64,000 nucleotides of DNA from Martelella lutilitoris. GTDB lineage: Bacteria; Pseudomonadota; Alphaproteobacteria; Rhizobiales; Rhizobiaceae. Location: positions 186,001 to 250,000 of the forward strand of contig NZ_VCLB01000009.1 in NCBI RefSeq assembly GCF_005924265.1. The letters run 5' to 3'. The notes below the pieces were generated by a model. It was not told where the DNA came from, ran no database searches, and was given only the letters and a program-made list of their open reading frames with translations. A program made the translations under genes and the position numbers. This document shows, one piece after another, positions 1 through 11,977 of this stretch (position 1 is the first letter of the stretch; every line of letters starts with the position of its first letter).

Positions 1-741
1 ACCGGCACGATCGCCCGCACCGCCACAAACGTGCGCGCCGGCGCAACCAGTCCCTTTTCGGGCATGCTCCATGCCGTTTTCCTTCTTGTGTTCATGCTGG
101 TCGCAGCGCCCCTCGCCCGTTTCATTCCGCTCGCCGCCCTTTCCGGCGTGCTGGCGGTGGTTGCCTGGAGCATGGTCGAAAAACCGGCGATCCGCGCGCT
201 TTTCAGGAGTTCGCGCGGCGACGCTGTGATCCTCACCGTCACCCTGCTGCTCGTCGTCTTCCGCGACTTGACCGAGGGGATTGTCGCCGGCTTTGCGCTG
301 GGCGCCGTGCTCTTCATCGACCGCATGGGCCGCAATGTCGCCGTCAGCCCCTATGACGACTACAACGCGAAGAGCGAGCACCCCATCGTCAACACCGATC
401 CGGACACCATCGTCTACCGCATTTCCGGCGCTTTTTTCTTCGGCGCGGCTTCCACGGTCGGTTCGGTACTGGACCGGATTGCCGACCGCTCGAAGAACTT
501 CGTGCTCGACCTGTCGGACGTTTCCTATATCGACTCTTCCGCCGCCAACGTGCTTGAAAGCACGGTCAGGCGGGCACGCGCGCGGCACGTCCGCGTCATC
601 CTCACGGGTGTGGCGCCACCGGTAAAGGCGATCCTCACCGCTCACCACATCGACGAAGACCACGTCACCTACGGTCGCGATCTCGATGCCGCCGCAGCGT
701 TGATTGCGGCAGACGCAGACAGGCCGGGCGAAAACCATTGA
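1..741 (+). CDS. SulP-family anion transporter with C-terminal STAS domain (5' truncated)
   Basis: The reading frame is open from base 1, so this is the C-terminal 246 residues of a larger inner-membrane protein. The first part (T-A-T-N-V-R-A-G-A-T-S-P-F-S-G-M) matches the conserved SulP core stretch before the last transmembrane helices; hydrophobic helices follow up to about residue 100. The remainder is a cytoplasmic STAS domain, with the loop VLDLSDVSYIDSSAANVLE carrying the typical DxS site. SulP proteins move sulfate, bicarbonate or dicarboxylates; the substrate cannot be told from the sequence. It ends 158 bp before recA and is probably a separate transcription unit. Confidence 0.88.
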   Translation, partial: TGTIARTATNVRAGATSPFSGMLHAVFLLVFMLVAAPLARFIPLAALSGVLAVVAWSMVEKPAIRALFRSSRGDAVILTVTLLLVVFRDLTEGIVAGFALGAVLFIDRMGRNVAVSPYDDYNAKSEHPIVNTDPDTIVYRISGAFFFGAASTVGSVLDRIADRSKNFVLDLSDVSYIDSSAANVLESTVRRARARHVRVILTGVAPPVKAILTAHHIDEDHVTYGRDLDAAAALIAADADRPGENH

Positions 742-829
742 TCCACATCTCTCTTGCGCCCGAAACATAAAAAGAACACGAAACGAAAAACCATTATATT
801 TCAATGGTACTAGGGGGATTGAAAAAAGG

Positions 830-844
830 GAACAAATGGAGTAC
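830..844 (+). promoter_or_regulatory. candidate LexA (SOS) box of recA
   Basis: GAAC-N7-GTAC (GAACAAATGGAGTAC) lies 56 bp upstream of the recA start. The alphaproteobacterial LexA box is GAAC-N7-GAAC, so this matches with one mismatch. A second, weaker GAAC-N7-GAAA lies at 774-788. Confidence 0.55.
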
Positions 845-899
845 GAATAGGTAAATCAGGGCCTCACCTAGGCGGCGGGCGCAACAAGGGATAAAGTCG

Positions 900-1982
<1,083 letters not shown>

Positions 1983-2031
1983 TTGGCGCTTTCCTCCGAC
2001 GGGTGATCCGGACGCCTTTGATACGCATTGA

Positions 2032-2058
2032 CAGCGGCTTTGCGGAGCCGCTGTTTTG
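2032..2058 (+). terminator. Rho-independent terminator of recA
   Basis: Perfect 7-bp stem CAGCGGC/GCCGCTG (2032-2038 and 2047-2053) followed by TTTTG, 50 bp after the recA stop. Confidence 0.8.
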
Positions 2059-2145
2059 TCTTGTCTGGACAGTGACGACGCCTGTCGCTAAAAGCCCGTG
2101 AAAGTCTCGGCAGACAACACCGACATATGAAGGGGCGTGGCATTA

Positions 2146-4800
<2,655 letters not shown>

Positions 4801-4831
4801 CGGCGCCTCTCAAGGCTGCGATGCCGGAACG

Positions 4832-5851
4832 TCAGGCCGTTTCGGCATCGAGAACCACGGCCGCAAAGGCCTCCGCGATAAGCTGCGGCCCCGCGCCGGG
4901 CCTGACCGTCTCTGTGGACAGGATCTGGCGGTAGCGCCGCGCGCCCGCATGGCCGCTGAAGAGCCCGATCATGTGGCGGGTCATCTGCGACAGACGAACG
5001 CCCTTGCCCATCTGGCGCTCCGCATAATCCATCATCGCGCGGCAGAGCGCGTCCGGATCGAACGGCTTTTCAGCCTTGCCGAAGAGACGGTGGTCGACTT
5101 CCGCCAGCAGGCGCGGCGTCTGGTAGGCGGCGCGCCCCAGCATCACGCCGTCAACATGGGCGAGATGCGCCTCCGCTTGATCAAGCGTGGCGATGCCGCC
5201 ATTGATGCCGATGAAGAGGTCCGGATTTTCCGCCTTCATGCGATAGACCAGCGGATAGTCGAGCGGCGGGACCGTCCGGTTCTCCTTGGGACTCAGCCCC
5301 TTCAGCCAGGCCTTGCGGGCATGGATCCAAACGGCGTCCGCCCCAGCGCCAGCCATGCGGGCCACAAAATCGGGCAACACCGTTTCCGGCGCCTGGTCGT
5401 CAACGCCGATCCGGCACTTGACCGAGACCGGCACATCGACCGCCGCTCTCATCGCCGTCACGGCCTTCTCCACAATCTTCGGCGTCTGCATCAGGCATGC
5501 GCCGAACGTGCCGGACTGAACGCGATCGGAGGGGCATCCGACATTCAGCCCGATCTCGTCATAGCCGAAATCGGCGCCGATCCTCGCCGCTTCCGCAAGC
5601 TTCTGCGGATCGGAGCCGCCAAGCTGCAGCACCACCGGATGCTCGGCGGCATCAAACCCCAGGAGCCGCTCCCGGTCGCCGCGCAGGATCGCGTCGGCAA
5701 CAATCATCTCGCTGTAGACCTGCCCCTCGGCCATCAGCTGCCGATGAAAAAACCGGCAATGCCGATCGGTCCAATCGATCATAGGTGCGACGGCAAAGCG
5801 CCTTCCCGATTGATTATTGATTTCACTTGTATTTTTCAATTTTCGGCTCAT
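4832..5851 (-). CDS. dusA: tRNA-dihydrouridine(20/20a) synthase DusA
   Basis: 339-residue FMN-dependent enzyme that reduces U20/U20a in the tRNA D-loop. FAVAPMIDWTDRHCR opens the TIM barrel; the catalytic cysteine is in NVGCPSDRVQSG, and VKCRIG and INGGI motifs follow, typical of the DusA subfamily. The first 16 codons (MSRKLKNTSEINNQSG) and the upstream DNA are much more AT-rich than the rest and do not resemble the usual N-terminus. Integrases of a known dusA-specific family insert at the 5' end of this gene and supply a replacement start; a broken integrase lies about 100 bp upstream, divergently oriented. I infer that the present start came from such an element. Confidence 0.95.
   Translation of the reverse strand: MSRKLKNTSEINNQSGRRFAVAPMIDWTDRHCRFFHRQLMAEGQVYSEMIVADAILRGDRERLLGFDAAEHPVVLQLGGSDPQKLAEAARIGADFGYDEIGLNVGCPSDRVQSGTFGACLMQTPKIVEKAVTAMRAAVDVPVSVKCRIGVDDQAPETVLPDFVARMAGAGADAVWIHARKAWLKGLSPKENRTVPPLDYPLVYRMKAENPDLFIGINGGIATLDQAEAHLAHVDGVMLGRAAYQTPRLLAEVDHRLFGKAEKPFDPDALCRAMMDYAERQMGKGVRLSQMTRHMIGLFSGHAGARRYRQILSTETVRPGAGPQLIAEAFAAVVLDAETA
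5765..5851 (-). other. Probable integration-site (att) region and element-derived 5' end of dusA
   Basis: The conserved AVAPMIDWTD coding segment (about 5765-5803) is where dusA-targeting integrases recombine. The sequence from here to the start codon (5804-5851) shifts abruptly to AT-rich composition, consistent with DNA brought in by the element. No second copy of the core was found by eye in the next 1.7 kb, so the far end seems lost. Confidence 0.45.
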
Positions 5852-5947
5852 TTCAGTCTAGGATTTCTATCCTATTTCCTGCCTTTTCAGACCGTTTTTT
5901 TGAATGCTAATGCGAATTTTAAGCAACACGAGAAAAGCGTTAGCAAT

Positions 5948-7097
5948 AAGGGCACGATAACAGCACGAAAAAAGAAAAAATCCGGCCTCATCGTCTATAC
6001 GGCGCAAATCCGCATAACCCGCAAAGGCAAAACAGTCCACAGCGAGAGCCAGACGTTTGACCGCAAGAAGCTCGCCGTCGCGTGGATGAACAAGCGCGAG
6101 GGCGACCTCTTCGAACCGGGCGGACTTGAGCGCGCCAAGCATGGAAACGTAACACTGGCCGACGTTATTGACCACTATATCAGGAAAACGCCGCCCCAAT
6201 GGGCCGAACCAAGGCTCAGGTCCTTCGCGCGCTGAAAGGTTACGACATCGCCGACCTTCCCTGCGAGGAAATCACTAGCGCGCACATCATCGCCCTGGCG
6301 CGCGAGCTTTCGATCGGCAAGAAACCGCAAACTGTCGCAAACTACCTGTCTCATCTGTCTTTGCGGTTGCGCGCCCTGCGTGGGGCTATCCGCTTGACAG
6401 GGAGGCAATGCAGGATGGCGTGATCGTTGCCAAACGGTTGGGCATGACCTCGAAAAGTAGGCAGCGCGATCGCCGGCCGACACTTGAGGAGCTCGAGCTT
6501 CTCCTGGCATTGTTCCGACAACGCAGCATTCAGACACCGCAATCCATGCCCATGGACGAGATCGTTCTGTTCGCGCTCTTCTCCACGCGCAGACAAGACG
6601 AGATCTGCCGCATCACCTGGGCTGATCTCGACGCGCAAAACAGCCGCGTGCTCGTGCGCGACATGAAAAATCCAGGACAAAAGATAGGAAACGACAACTG
6701 GTGCGACCTGCCGGCGCCCGCCATGGCCGTCATCCGGCGGGCGCCACAGAAAGACGAACGGATTTTTCCTTACGCGCCGGAATCCATCAGCGCCAACTTC
6801 ACCAGAGCCTGCCGGCTGATCGGCATCGAAGACCTGCACTTCCACGACCTCAGGCACGAGGGCATAAGCCGGCTCTTCGAGATCGGCTACAACATTCCGC
6901 ATGCCGCCGCCGTCTCCGGCCACCGCTCATGGGTCTCCCTCAAACGCTATTCCCATATCCGGCAGCGGGGAGACAAATACGAGAACTGGGAATGGCTGCC
7001 AATCTCCGGTCCCGCTGCAAGCCCTCTATCAGCGCCCAATACAGAGGGCCAAGCGATAGACAGCGGAGGCAAATTCCACATCGGAACTCAATCCTGA
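5948..7097 (+). pseudogene. Tyrosine-family site-specific integrase, frameshifted remnant (dusA-type island)
   Basis: Three consecutive frames together give one integrase. Frame 2 (from about 5948) holds the N-terminal domain, GTITARKKKKSGLIVYTAQI then KTVHSESQTFDRKKLA. The frame changes near 6195-6199 (continuing TKAQVLRALKGYDIADLPCEEI) and again near 6360-6363 (continuing AVARPAWGYPLDREAMQDG). The catalytic domain in the last frame is intact to 7097, with Arg in FSTRRQDEICRITW, HDLRH, SGHRS and Tyr in KRYSH. The expected start codon reads AAG (5948-5950) instead of ATG, so at least three lesions are present. Position and orientation beside the 5' end of dusA match the dusA-specific integrase family. 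It should be inactive. Confidence 0.85.
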
Positions 7098-7488
7098 ACA
7101 GATGAACGTCGGCTTAGAACGCCACGACGAATCCCTTTGAGCACAGGAGCTCTGGGCAATCTAGCTGTAAACCACTCTTCGCAGAAACATTGGACTTTTT
7201 GTAGGTCGTGTAAACCAGATTAGCCAGAAATCCCCTACCCTTTTTCGCGCGTCCGGACAGAGGGGATTTGCCGCGAAAGCGACCTTATGCAGGCGATCCG
7301 TTTCTGCTCTGTCATGAACACGGGAACTTGAAGGATGGGAAATCGCCTCTTGCCCCCTCGCTTTGTCGGCCATTTGGAATTTTGGATTTGAAAACATCCG
7401 GTTCGGAGTGCTAACGGACTGCCAGCCTTTTCCAAGCGGTTTCCTGCAGGTTTTATCGCCGGTCTCCAGCACAGCAGAAGAGAATCCG
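7098..7488. other. Intergenic region upstream of metN with one dyad
   Basis: 391 bp without a convincing gene. It contains a perfect 9-bp inverted repeat, AAATCCCCT (7228-7236) and AGGGGATTT (7261-7269), 24 bp apart, which could be an operator or the relic of an element end. No SAM riboswitch consensus was recognised. Confidence 0.4.
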
Positions 7489-8589
7489 ATGGCAGAACAT
7501 GTCTCCGGTCCGACCGAGCGACCGGTTGCTGAACCCGGCTCGCCGATGGTCAGCTTTGAAAATGTGACCAAGACCTTCAGCAGCCGGGAAACCGGCAAGA
7601 GCGCCTTCAAGGCGCTCGACAATGTCACCTACACCGTTCCGCGTGGCGTGATCACCGGCATAATCGGCCGCTCTGGCGCCGGCAAGTCCACGCTTGTACG
7701 CCTGGTCAACGGTCTTGAACGTCCAAGCGAAGGCCGTGTCATTGTCGATGGCACGGATGTCGCGGCGCTTGACGAGGTGGCGCTTCGCTCCGTCCGGCGC
7801 TCGATCGGCATGATTTTCCAGCACTTCAACCTGCTGTCCTCACGCACTGTCTATGACAATGTCGCCATGCCGCTCGAGATCGCGGGCATGGGAAAGCAGG
7901 ATATCAAAAAGCGGATCGAACCGCTGATCGACCTCGTCGGGCTTTCGGAACGCACGCGCCATTATCCGGCCCAGCTTTCCGGCGGACAGAAGCAGCGGGT
8001 CGGCATCGCCCGCGCGCTGGCCTCCGAGCCGAAACTGCTTTTGTCGGACGAGGCAACATCGGCACTGGACCCGGAAACGACCCAGCAGATACTCGGCCTT
8101 CTGAAGACGATCAACCGCGATCTCGGCCTGACCGTGCTGCTGATCACTCATGAAATGGAAGTGGTCAAGGCCGTCACTTCGCGCGTTGCGGTGATGGACA
8201 AGGGCCAGATCGTCGAGAGCGGCCGCACATTCGATGTCTTCACCGCGCCTGAGCACGAGACCACCCGCTCTATGCTGGCGGCACTGCCGGGCGGCAGCCT
8301 GCCGGACTGGATCGGCCGCCAGGTAATTGCCGACCCCAAGCCCGGCTGTACTGCGCTTCTCCGCCTGCGCTTCTTTGGCGAGACTGCCGACCAGCCATTG
8401 GTCTCGCGCCTGATGACGGTGCTCGGAAGCCCGGTCAATATCATCGCGGGCACGGTGGACGAGATCGCCGGCGAACCCTACGGCACGCTCTATGTCGCCT
8501 ATTCGGCAGATCCGGCAGTGATGCGGAAGGCGGATCAATTCTATGCCCAAACCGGTCTGAACGCGGAGGTCGTCGGCTATGTCGCCTGA
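7489..8589 (+). CDS. metN: Methionine ABC transporter, ATP-binding protein MetN
   Basis: 366-residue ATPase of the high-affinity D/L-methionine importer. Walker A is GRSGAGKS, the signature LSGGQKQR, Walker [12 protein letters not shown] and the switch histidine lies in [10 protein letters not shown]. After residue about 265 comes the C-terminal NIL (methionine-sensing, ACT-like) domain typical of MetN, including [24 protein letters not shown] 7489 is preferred to the upstream in-frame start at 7363 because the added residues are not conserved and AGAAGAGA precedes it. It overlaps metI by 11 bases. Confidence 0.95.
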   Translation: MAEHVSGPTERPVAEPGSPMVSFENVTKTFSSRETGKSAFKALDNVTYTVPRGVITGIIGRSGAGKSTLVRLVNGLERPSEGRVIVDGTDVAALDEVALRSVRRSIGMIFQHFNLLSSRTVYDNVAMPLEIAGMGKQDIKKRIEPLIDLVGLSERTRHYPAQLSGGQKQRVGIARALASEPKLLLSDEATSALDPETTQQILGLLKTINRDLGLTVLLITHEMEVVKAVTSRVAVMDKGQIVESGRTFDVFTAPEHETTRSMLAALPGGSLPDWIGRQVIADPKPGCTALLRLRFFGETADQPLVSRLMTVLGSPVNIIAGTVDEIAGEPYGTLYVAYSADPAVMRKADQFYAQTGLNAEVVGYVA

Positions 8590-9247
8590 TATGCTTATCT
8601 CTCTTCTGACCAAAGGTACGCTGCAAACGCTGCAGATGGTCATCGTTTCCGGCCTGATCGGAACTTCGCTCGGCCTACCGATCGGCATTTTCCTGGCGAC
8701 CAGCGGCAAGGGCGAACTGCTGCAAGCGCCGATCCTCAACCGCATCGTCGGCCTGATCGTCAACGCGACACGGTCCACGCCCTTCATCATCCTCGTGGTC
8801 GCGATCATTCCGTTCACACGGCTCGTCGCGGGCACGTCGATCGGTACGCAGGCGGCAATCGTGCCGTTGACGGTGGCCACCATCCCCTTCTTCGCGCGTC
8901 TGGTCGAGAGTGCGATCCGGGAAGTAGACAAGGGGTTGATCGAGGCCGCGCGCGCCATGGGCGCGACGCCGATGCAGATCGTCATCAAGGTGCTGCTGGC
9001 GGAATCGAAGCCCGCCATCACGCTCGCCTTTACGCTCACCATCGTCAGCCTGATCGGCTATTCCGCCATGGTCGGCGCCGTCGGCGGCGGTGGTCTTGGC
9101 GATCTCGGCATCCGCTATGGCTATCAGCGCTTCATGCCCGGCGTCATGCTCGCCGTCGTCGTCGTGCTGATCGTGCTGGTGCAGGCCATTCAGAGTGCCG
9201 GCGACCGTCTGGCGCGCAGCTTCGACAAGAAGAACCGGAACCAGTAG
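8579..9247 (+). CDS. metI: Methionine ABC transporter, permease MetI
   Basis: 222-residue inner-membrane permease with five hydrophobic helices and the EAA loop ([21 protein letters not shown]) that docks MetN. Length and family fit MetI exactly. Its start overlaps the end of metN and is preceded by GGAGG inside metN, indicating translational coupling. metQ follows after 186 bp. Confidence 0.95.
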   Translation: MSPDMLISLLTKGTLQTLQMVIVSGLIGTSLGLPIGIFLATSGKGELLQAPILNRIVGLIVNATRSTPFIILVVAIIPFTRLVAGTSIGTQAAIVPLTVATIPFFARLVESAIREVDKGLIEAARAMGATPMQIVIKVLLAESKPAITLAFTLTIVSLIGYSAMVGAVGGGGLGDLGIRYGYQRFMPGVMLAVVVVLIVLVQAIQSAGDRLARSFDKKNRNQ

Positions 9248-9433
9248 AGCCTCCGTCGGAGTGGCGCGCGATGTGAGCTCCGGGACCTATGCGTTGGCAA
9301 GAAATTGCGCCAACGGCCCAACTTTGGAAACCGGATTTCTTTAGAACCGTTCGGCTGCTCGATAGATCGATAAAATTACCAGGAAACACAGCGCACCGGA
9401 GAAACCGGCGCGCCGGCGTCAAGGACAATAGAA

Positions 9434-10222
9434 ATGAAACTCGCAACCCCATTTGCCGTACTTGCCATTGCATCCAGCCTTGCCGCTGGGACAGCCCTTG
9501 CCAAGGACACGATCACCGTCGGCGTCACGCCCGGTGCGCATGAGGAAATTCTCGAAGAGGTTCAGAAGCTCGCCAAGGAACAGGGCCTTGATGTGGAGAT
9601 CGCCACCTTCAGCGATTACGTCGTGCCCAACCAGGCGCTGAATGACGGTGACCTCGATCTCAACAGCTTCCAGCACGTGCCGTATCTCGACAACCAGGTC
9701 GCCGATCGCGGCTACGACCTGAAGGCCGTCGGCAAGACGATCATCACGCCGATGGGCATTTATTCCAACAAGGTCGAGAGTGTCGATGACATTCCGGAAA
9801 ACAGCCGTGTGGCGATCCCGAACGATCCGACCAATGGCGGCCGTGCGCTGCTCCTGCTGCAGGCCAAGGGCGTCATCAAGCTTGCCGATGGCGCCGGGCT
9901 GAAGGCTACGCCGCTGGATATCGTTGAAAACCCCAAGAACATCGAGATCCTTGAGCTGGATGCGGCACAGCTGCCGCGTGTTCTCAACGATGTTTCGGTC
10001 GCCGCGATCAACACCAATTATGCGCTCGATGCCGGCTTCAACCCGATCGAGGACTCGATCGCCATCGAAAGCCCCGACAGCCCCTATGCCAATGTGATCG
10101 TCGCACGCACGGAGGATGCAGACGCCGACTGGGTCAAGAAGTTCGTAGAGATCTATCAATCCGATGAGATTCGCGGCTTCATCGAAAATACTTATGGCGG
10201 CGCGGTCGTCCCGGTCTTCTGA
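9434..10222 (+). CDS. metQ: Methionine-binding protein MetQ
   Basis: 262-residue periplasmic binding protein of the NlpA/MetQ family. A signal peptide ends at TALA-KD; there is no lipobox cysteine, so it is probably soluble rather than a lipoprotein. The motifs ITVGVTPGAHEEILE, DLDLNSFQHVPYLD, RVAIPNDPTNGGRALLLLQ and AAINTNYA are characteristic. It completes the metNIQ transporter. No terminator or gene is convincing in the 256 bp after it. Confidence 0.95.
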   Translation: MKLATPFAVLAIASSLAAGTALAKDTITVGVTPGAHEEILEEVQKLAKEQGLDVEIATFSDYVVPNQALNDGDLDLNSFQHVPYLDNQVADRGYDLKAVGKTIITPMGIYSNKVESVDDIPENSRVAIPNDPTNGGRALLLLQAKGVIKLADGAGLKATPLDIVENPKNIEILELDAAQLPRVLNDVSVAAINTNYALDAGFNPIEDSIAIESPDSPYANVIVARTEDADADWVKKFVEIYQSDEIRGFIENTYGGAVVPVF

Positions 10223-10478
10223 TCAGACCGCCATGAGCGGGAAACGTCTCTGCCGTACAGCGCCCAGCTTCTCGCGGTGAAAGGCTTTCCCGCACCAACG
10301 ACCGTGTCTCGCCGAGGCAGCAATCATATGCTCCCTCGGCGAAGCTTTCTGAGGTGGGGTCTTCCTTGATAAGGCCGCATTCGTTGGGGCTCCATAGACC
10401 CGCCCCAGATGGGCCGCGCGACATGCGGCCTGAGTTTTGAGCCATCGATAGACTGGCGGCCTGATCACGGGTGAGGAT

Positions 10479-11312
10479 TTAGAACAGGGGAAGGTTTCGG
10501 TCTAGGCGAATGTCCTTGCCATCGAGTATGATCACCTCGCCCACAGCCTTCTGCCCACCACTGCCGATCGTGTAGTCGAGCTTCACATCGGCAAACTCAA
10601 CGCCCGAGAAGATCTCGCGCACCTCAGGCCGGTCATTCAGCGACAGGATGAACCGGCCCTTGATGCTCGAGAGCCGTTCCGCCATTTCGGCAAAGTCGGC
10701 GCGCCTGAAGCTATCCTTGCTGTAATCCGTCTCGCAGCCGCAATAAGGCGGGCCGAGATAGAACAAGGCCCCTTCCCTGTCATAGCGGTCGATGAAGGCG
10801 CGCCAGTCGAGGTTTTCGATGACGACGCCTGTAAGACGTTCGTGCACCTCTTCAAGGATCGGACCCAGCCGCGTCAGATCGAAGCGGGCCGGGCCGTGGC
10901 GTTCGACGCCGAAACTGCGGCCCATGATCTTGCCGCCGAAGGCGAGGCGCTGGAGATAGAGAAAGCGGGCGGAACGCTCGAGGTCGGTGAGCGTTGCCGG
11001 ATCCGTCGCGGCGAGCCGCTCGAACTCCCGCCTGGAGGTAAGCTGGAATTTCATCACTTCCATGAACTGCGGATAGTGCCGCTGCAGGATCCGGAACAGC
11101 GTGATCACGTCGCCGGAATAGTCGTTGATGACCTCGCAGCGCGCTGCGAGCGAACGGCGGAAGAACACGCCGCCCATACCGACAAAGGGCTCGGCATAGA
11201 GATCGTGCGGGGTCTGTTCGATGATGGAGGACACGCGCTTGGCGAGACGTTTCTTGCCGCCAAGATAGGCGGCCGGCGGCGACACGGGCCGCACGGAAAT
11301 CATTCCTTGCAT
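10479..11312 (-). CDS. D12-class DNA adenine N6-methyltransferase with altered catalytic motif
   Basis: About 277 residues of the Dam-like (MethyltransfD12) family, usually phage-borne orphan enzymes. The SAM-binding N-terminus AAYLGGKKRLAKR and motif I region YAEPFVGMGGVFF are clear. The catalytic motif IV, normally DPPY, reads GPPY (Gly codon at 10752-10754, GGC where GAC is expected), which should abolish or greatly reduce methyl transfer. Downstream motifs (FILSLNDRPEVREIF) are intact. The exact start is uncertain (11339, 11312 or 11303); none has a strong ribosome-binding site. No restriction partner is nearby. Either a decaying gene or a non-catalytic DNA-binding form. Confidence 0.85.
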   Translation of the reverse strand: MQGMISVRPVSPPAAYLGGKKRLAKRVSSIIEQTPHDLYAEPFVGMGGVFFRRSLAARCEVINDYSGDVITLFRILQRHYPQFMEVMKFQLTSRREFERLAATDPATLTDLERSARFLYLQRLAFGGKIMGRSFGVERHGPARFDLTRLGPILEEVHERLTGVVIENLDWRAFIDRYDREGALFYLGPPYCGCETDYSKDSFRRADFAEMAERLSSIKGRFILSLNDRPEVREIFSGVEFADVKLDYTIGSGGQKAVGEVIILDGKDIRLDRNLPLF

Positions 11313-11469
11313 TGTGGGATATATCCGAATCTGCCACACACCGCGTCGCCTGCGCAGGCAACCGGGTGCGGTGAGGATTCTTAGTGCTTACCGGACGGGA
11401 CCAAGTTTGGCGACTGACCCGTCGCTTGCAGCCTTGGCGGGCTGCAGACCGCCCGGGATCCGGGCACAG

Positions 11470-11502
11470 AAAAAGGCCGGTGAAGTGTTCGCTTCACCGA
11501 CC
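11470..11502 (-). terminator. Rho-independent terminator (minus strand)
   Basis: Stem with CGGTGAAG (11478-11485) pairing with CTTCACCG (11492-11499), extended by GG/CC beyond one mismatch, then a run of T on the minus strand (A at 11470-11474). It lies 30 bp after the small ORF at 11532-11705. Confidence 0.75.
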
Positions 11503-11531
11503 TCTGCTTTTCGGGTTTTCGTTGATGATGC

Positions 11532-11705
11532 CTATGGCACCCGGTGAATGGCTTTGGCGCCGATCAGGACCTGCGCCGCCTGCTCGATCATTGTTTCGAG
11601 GTGGATGAGCCCGCCCATAGCGGCATTGACGCCGTGGACGTCGATATCGGCGGTTGCCAGACCGGTGATCGCCCTGATCTCTTCGGCGCTGGCCTGCATA
11701 ACCAT
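11532..11705 (-). CDS. Possible small protein, 57 residues
   Basis: Short frame starting MVMQASAEEIRAITG or at the second Met, ending AIHRVP. The composition looks protein-like: an acidic amphipathic helix, GLATADIDVHGVNAAMGGL, and a helix around LETMIEQAAQVLIGA. A strong intrinsic terminator on the same strand starts 30 bp after the stop, which supports a real transcript. I do not recognise a family. It sits between the adenine methyltransferase and mdlC, divergent from mdlC. The 272 bp between it and mdlC hold nothing else I can call. Confidence 0.45.
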   Translation of the reverse strand: MVMQASAEEIRAITGLATADIDVHGVNAAMGGLIHLETMIEQAAQVLIGAKAIHRVP

Positions 11706-11977
11706 GATAGGCTGTCTAATAACGTTCTGTTATTCCATGACAACTACTCTCCATATCAGTTCGCAGCATCGCTCCGGACAGGACGGAAGGCGAGCAATCG
11801 GATTGCTCATCTCGGCGGATGGAGAATCAGTCTTGGTGAGACCGCATGCAGGAGCGGCGAAAAAAAGACGTCGACGCCTTTCTTCAGCACTATGCTTTCA
11901 ATCGTAACAATGGAATGTTTTATCTGGACTAACGGATAAACCGAATTTTCGCTGAAGCAACAATGGGAGGTCAGACA

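Noticed and set aside
4819-4849. GATGCCG/CGGCATC hairpin between alaS and dusA as a shared terminator
   Set aside because: The stem overlaps the dusA 3' coding end, has a long loop and no T run.
7098-7488. Possible SAM riboswitch before metN
   Set aside because: Neither SAM-I nor SAM-II consensus elements could be found by eye.
10223-10468. Minus-strand 81-codon frame after metQ
   Set aside because: Arg/Ala-rich, no motif, no ribosome-binding site; overlapped by another equally poor frame.
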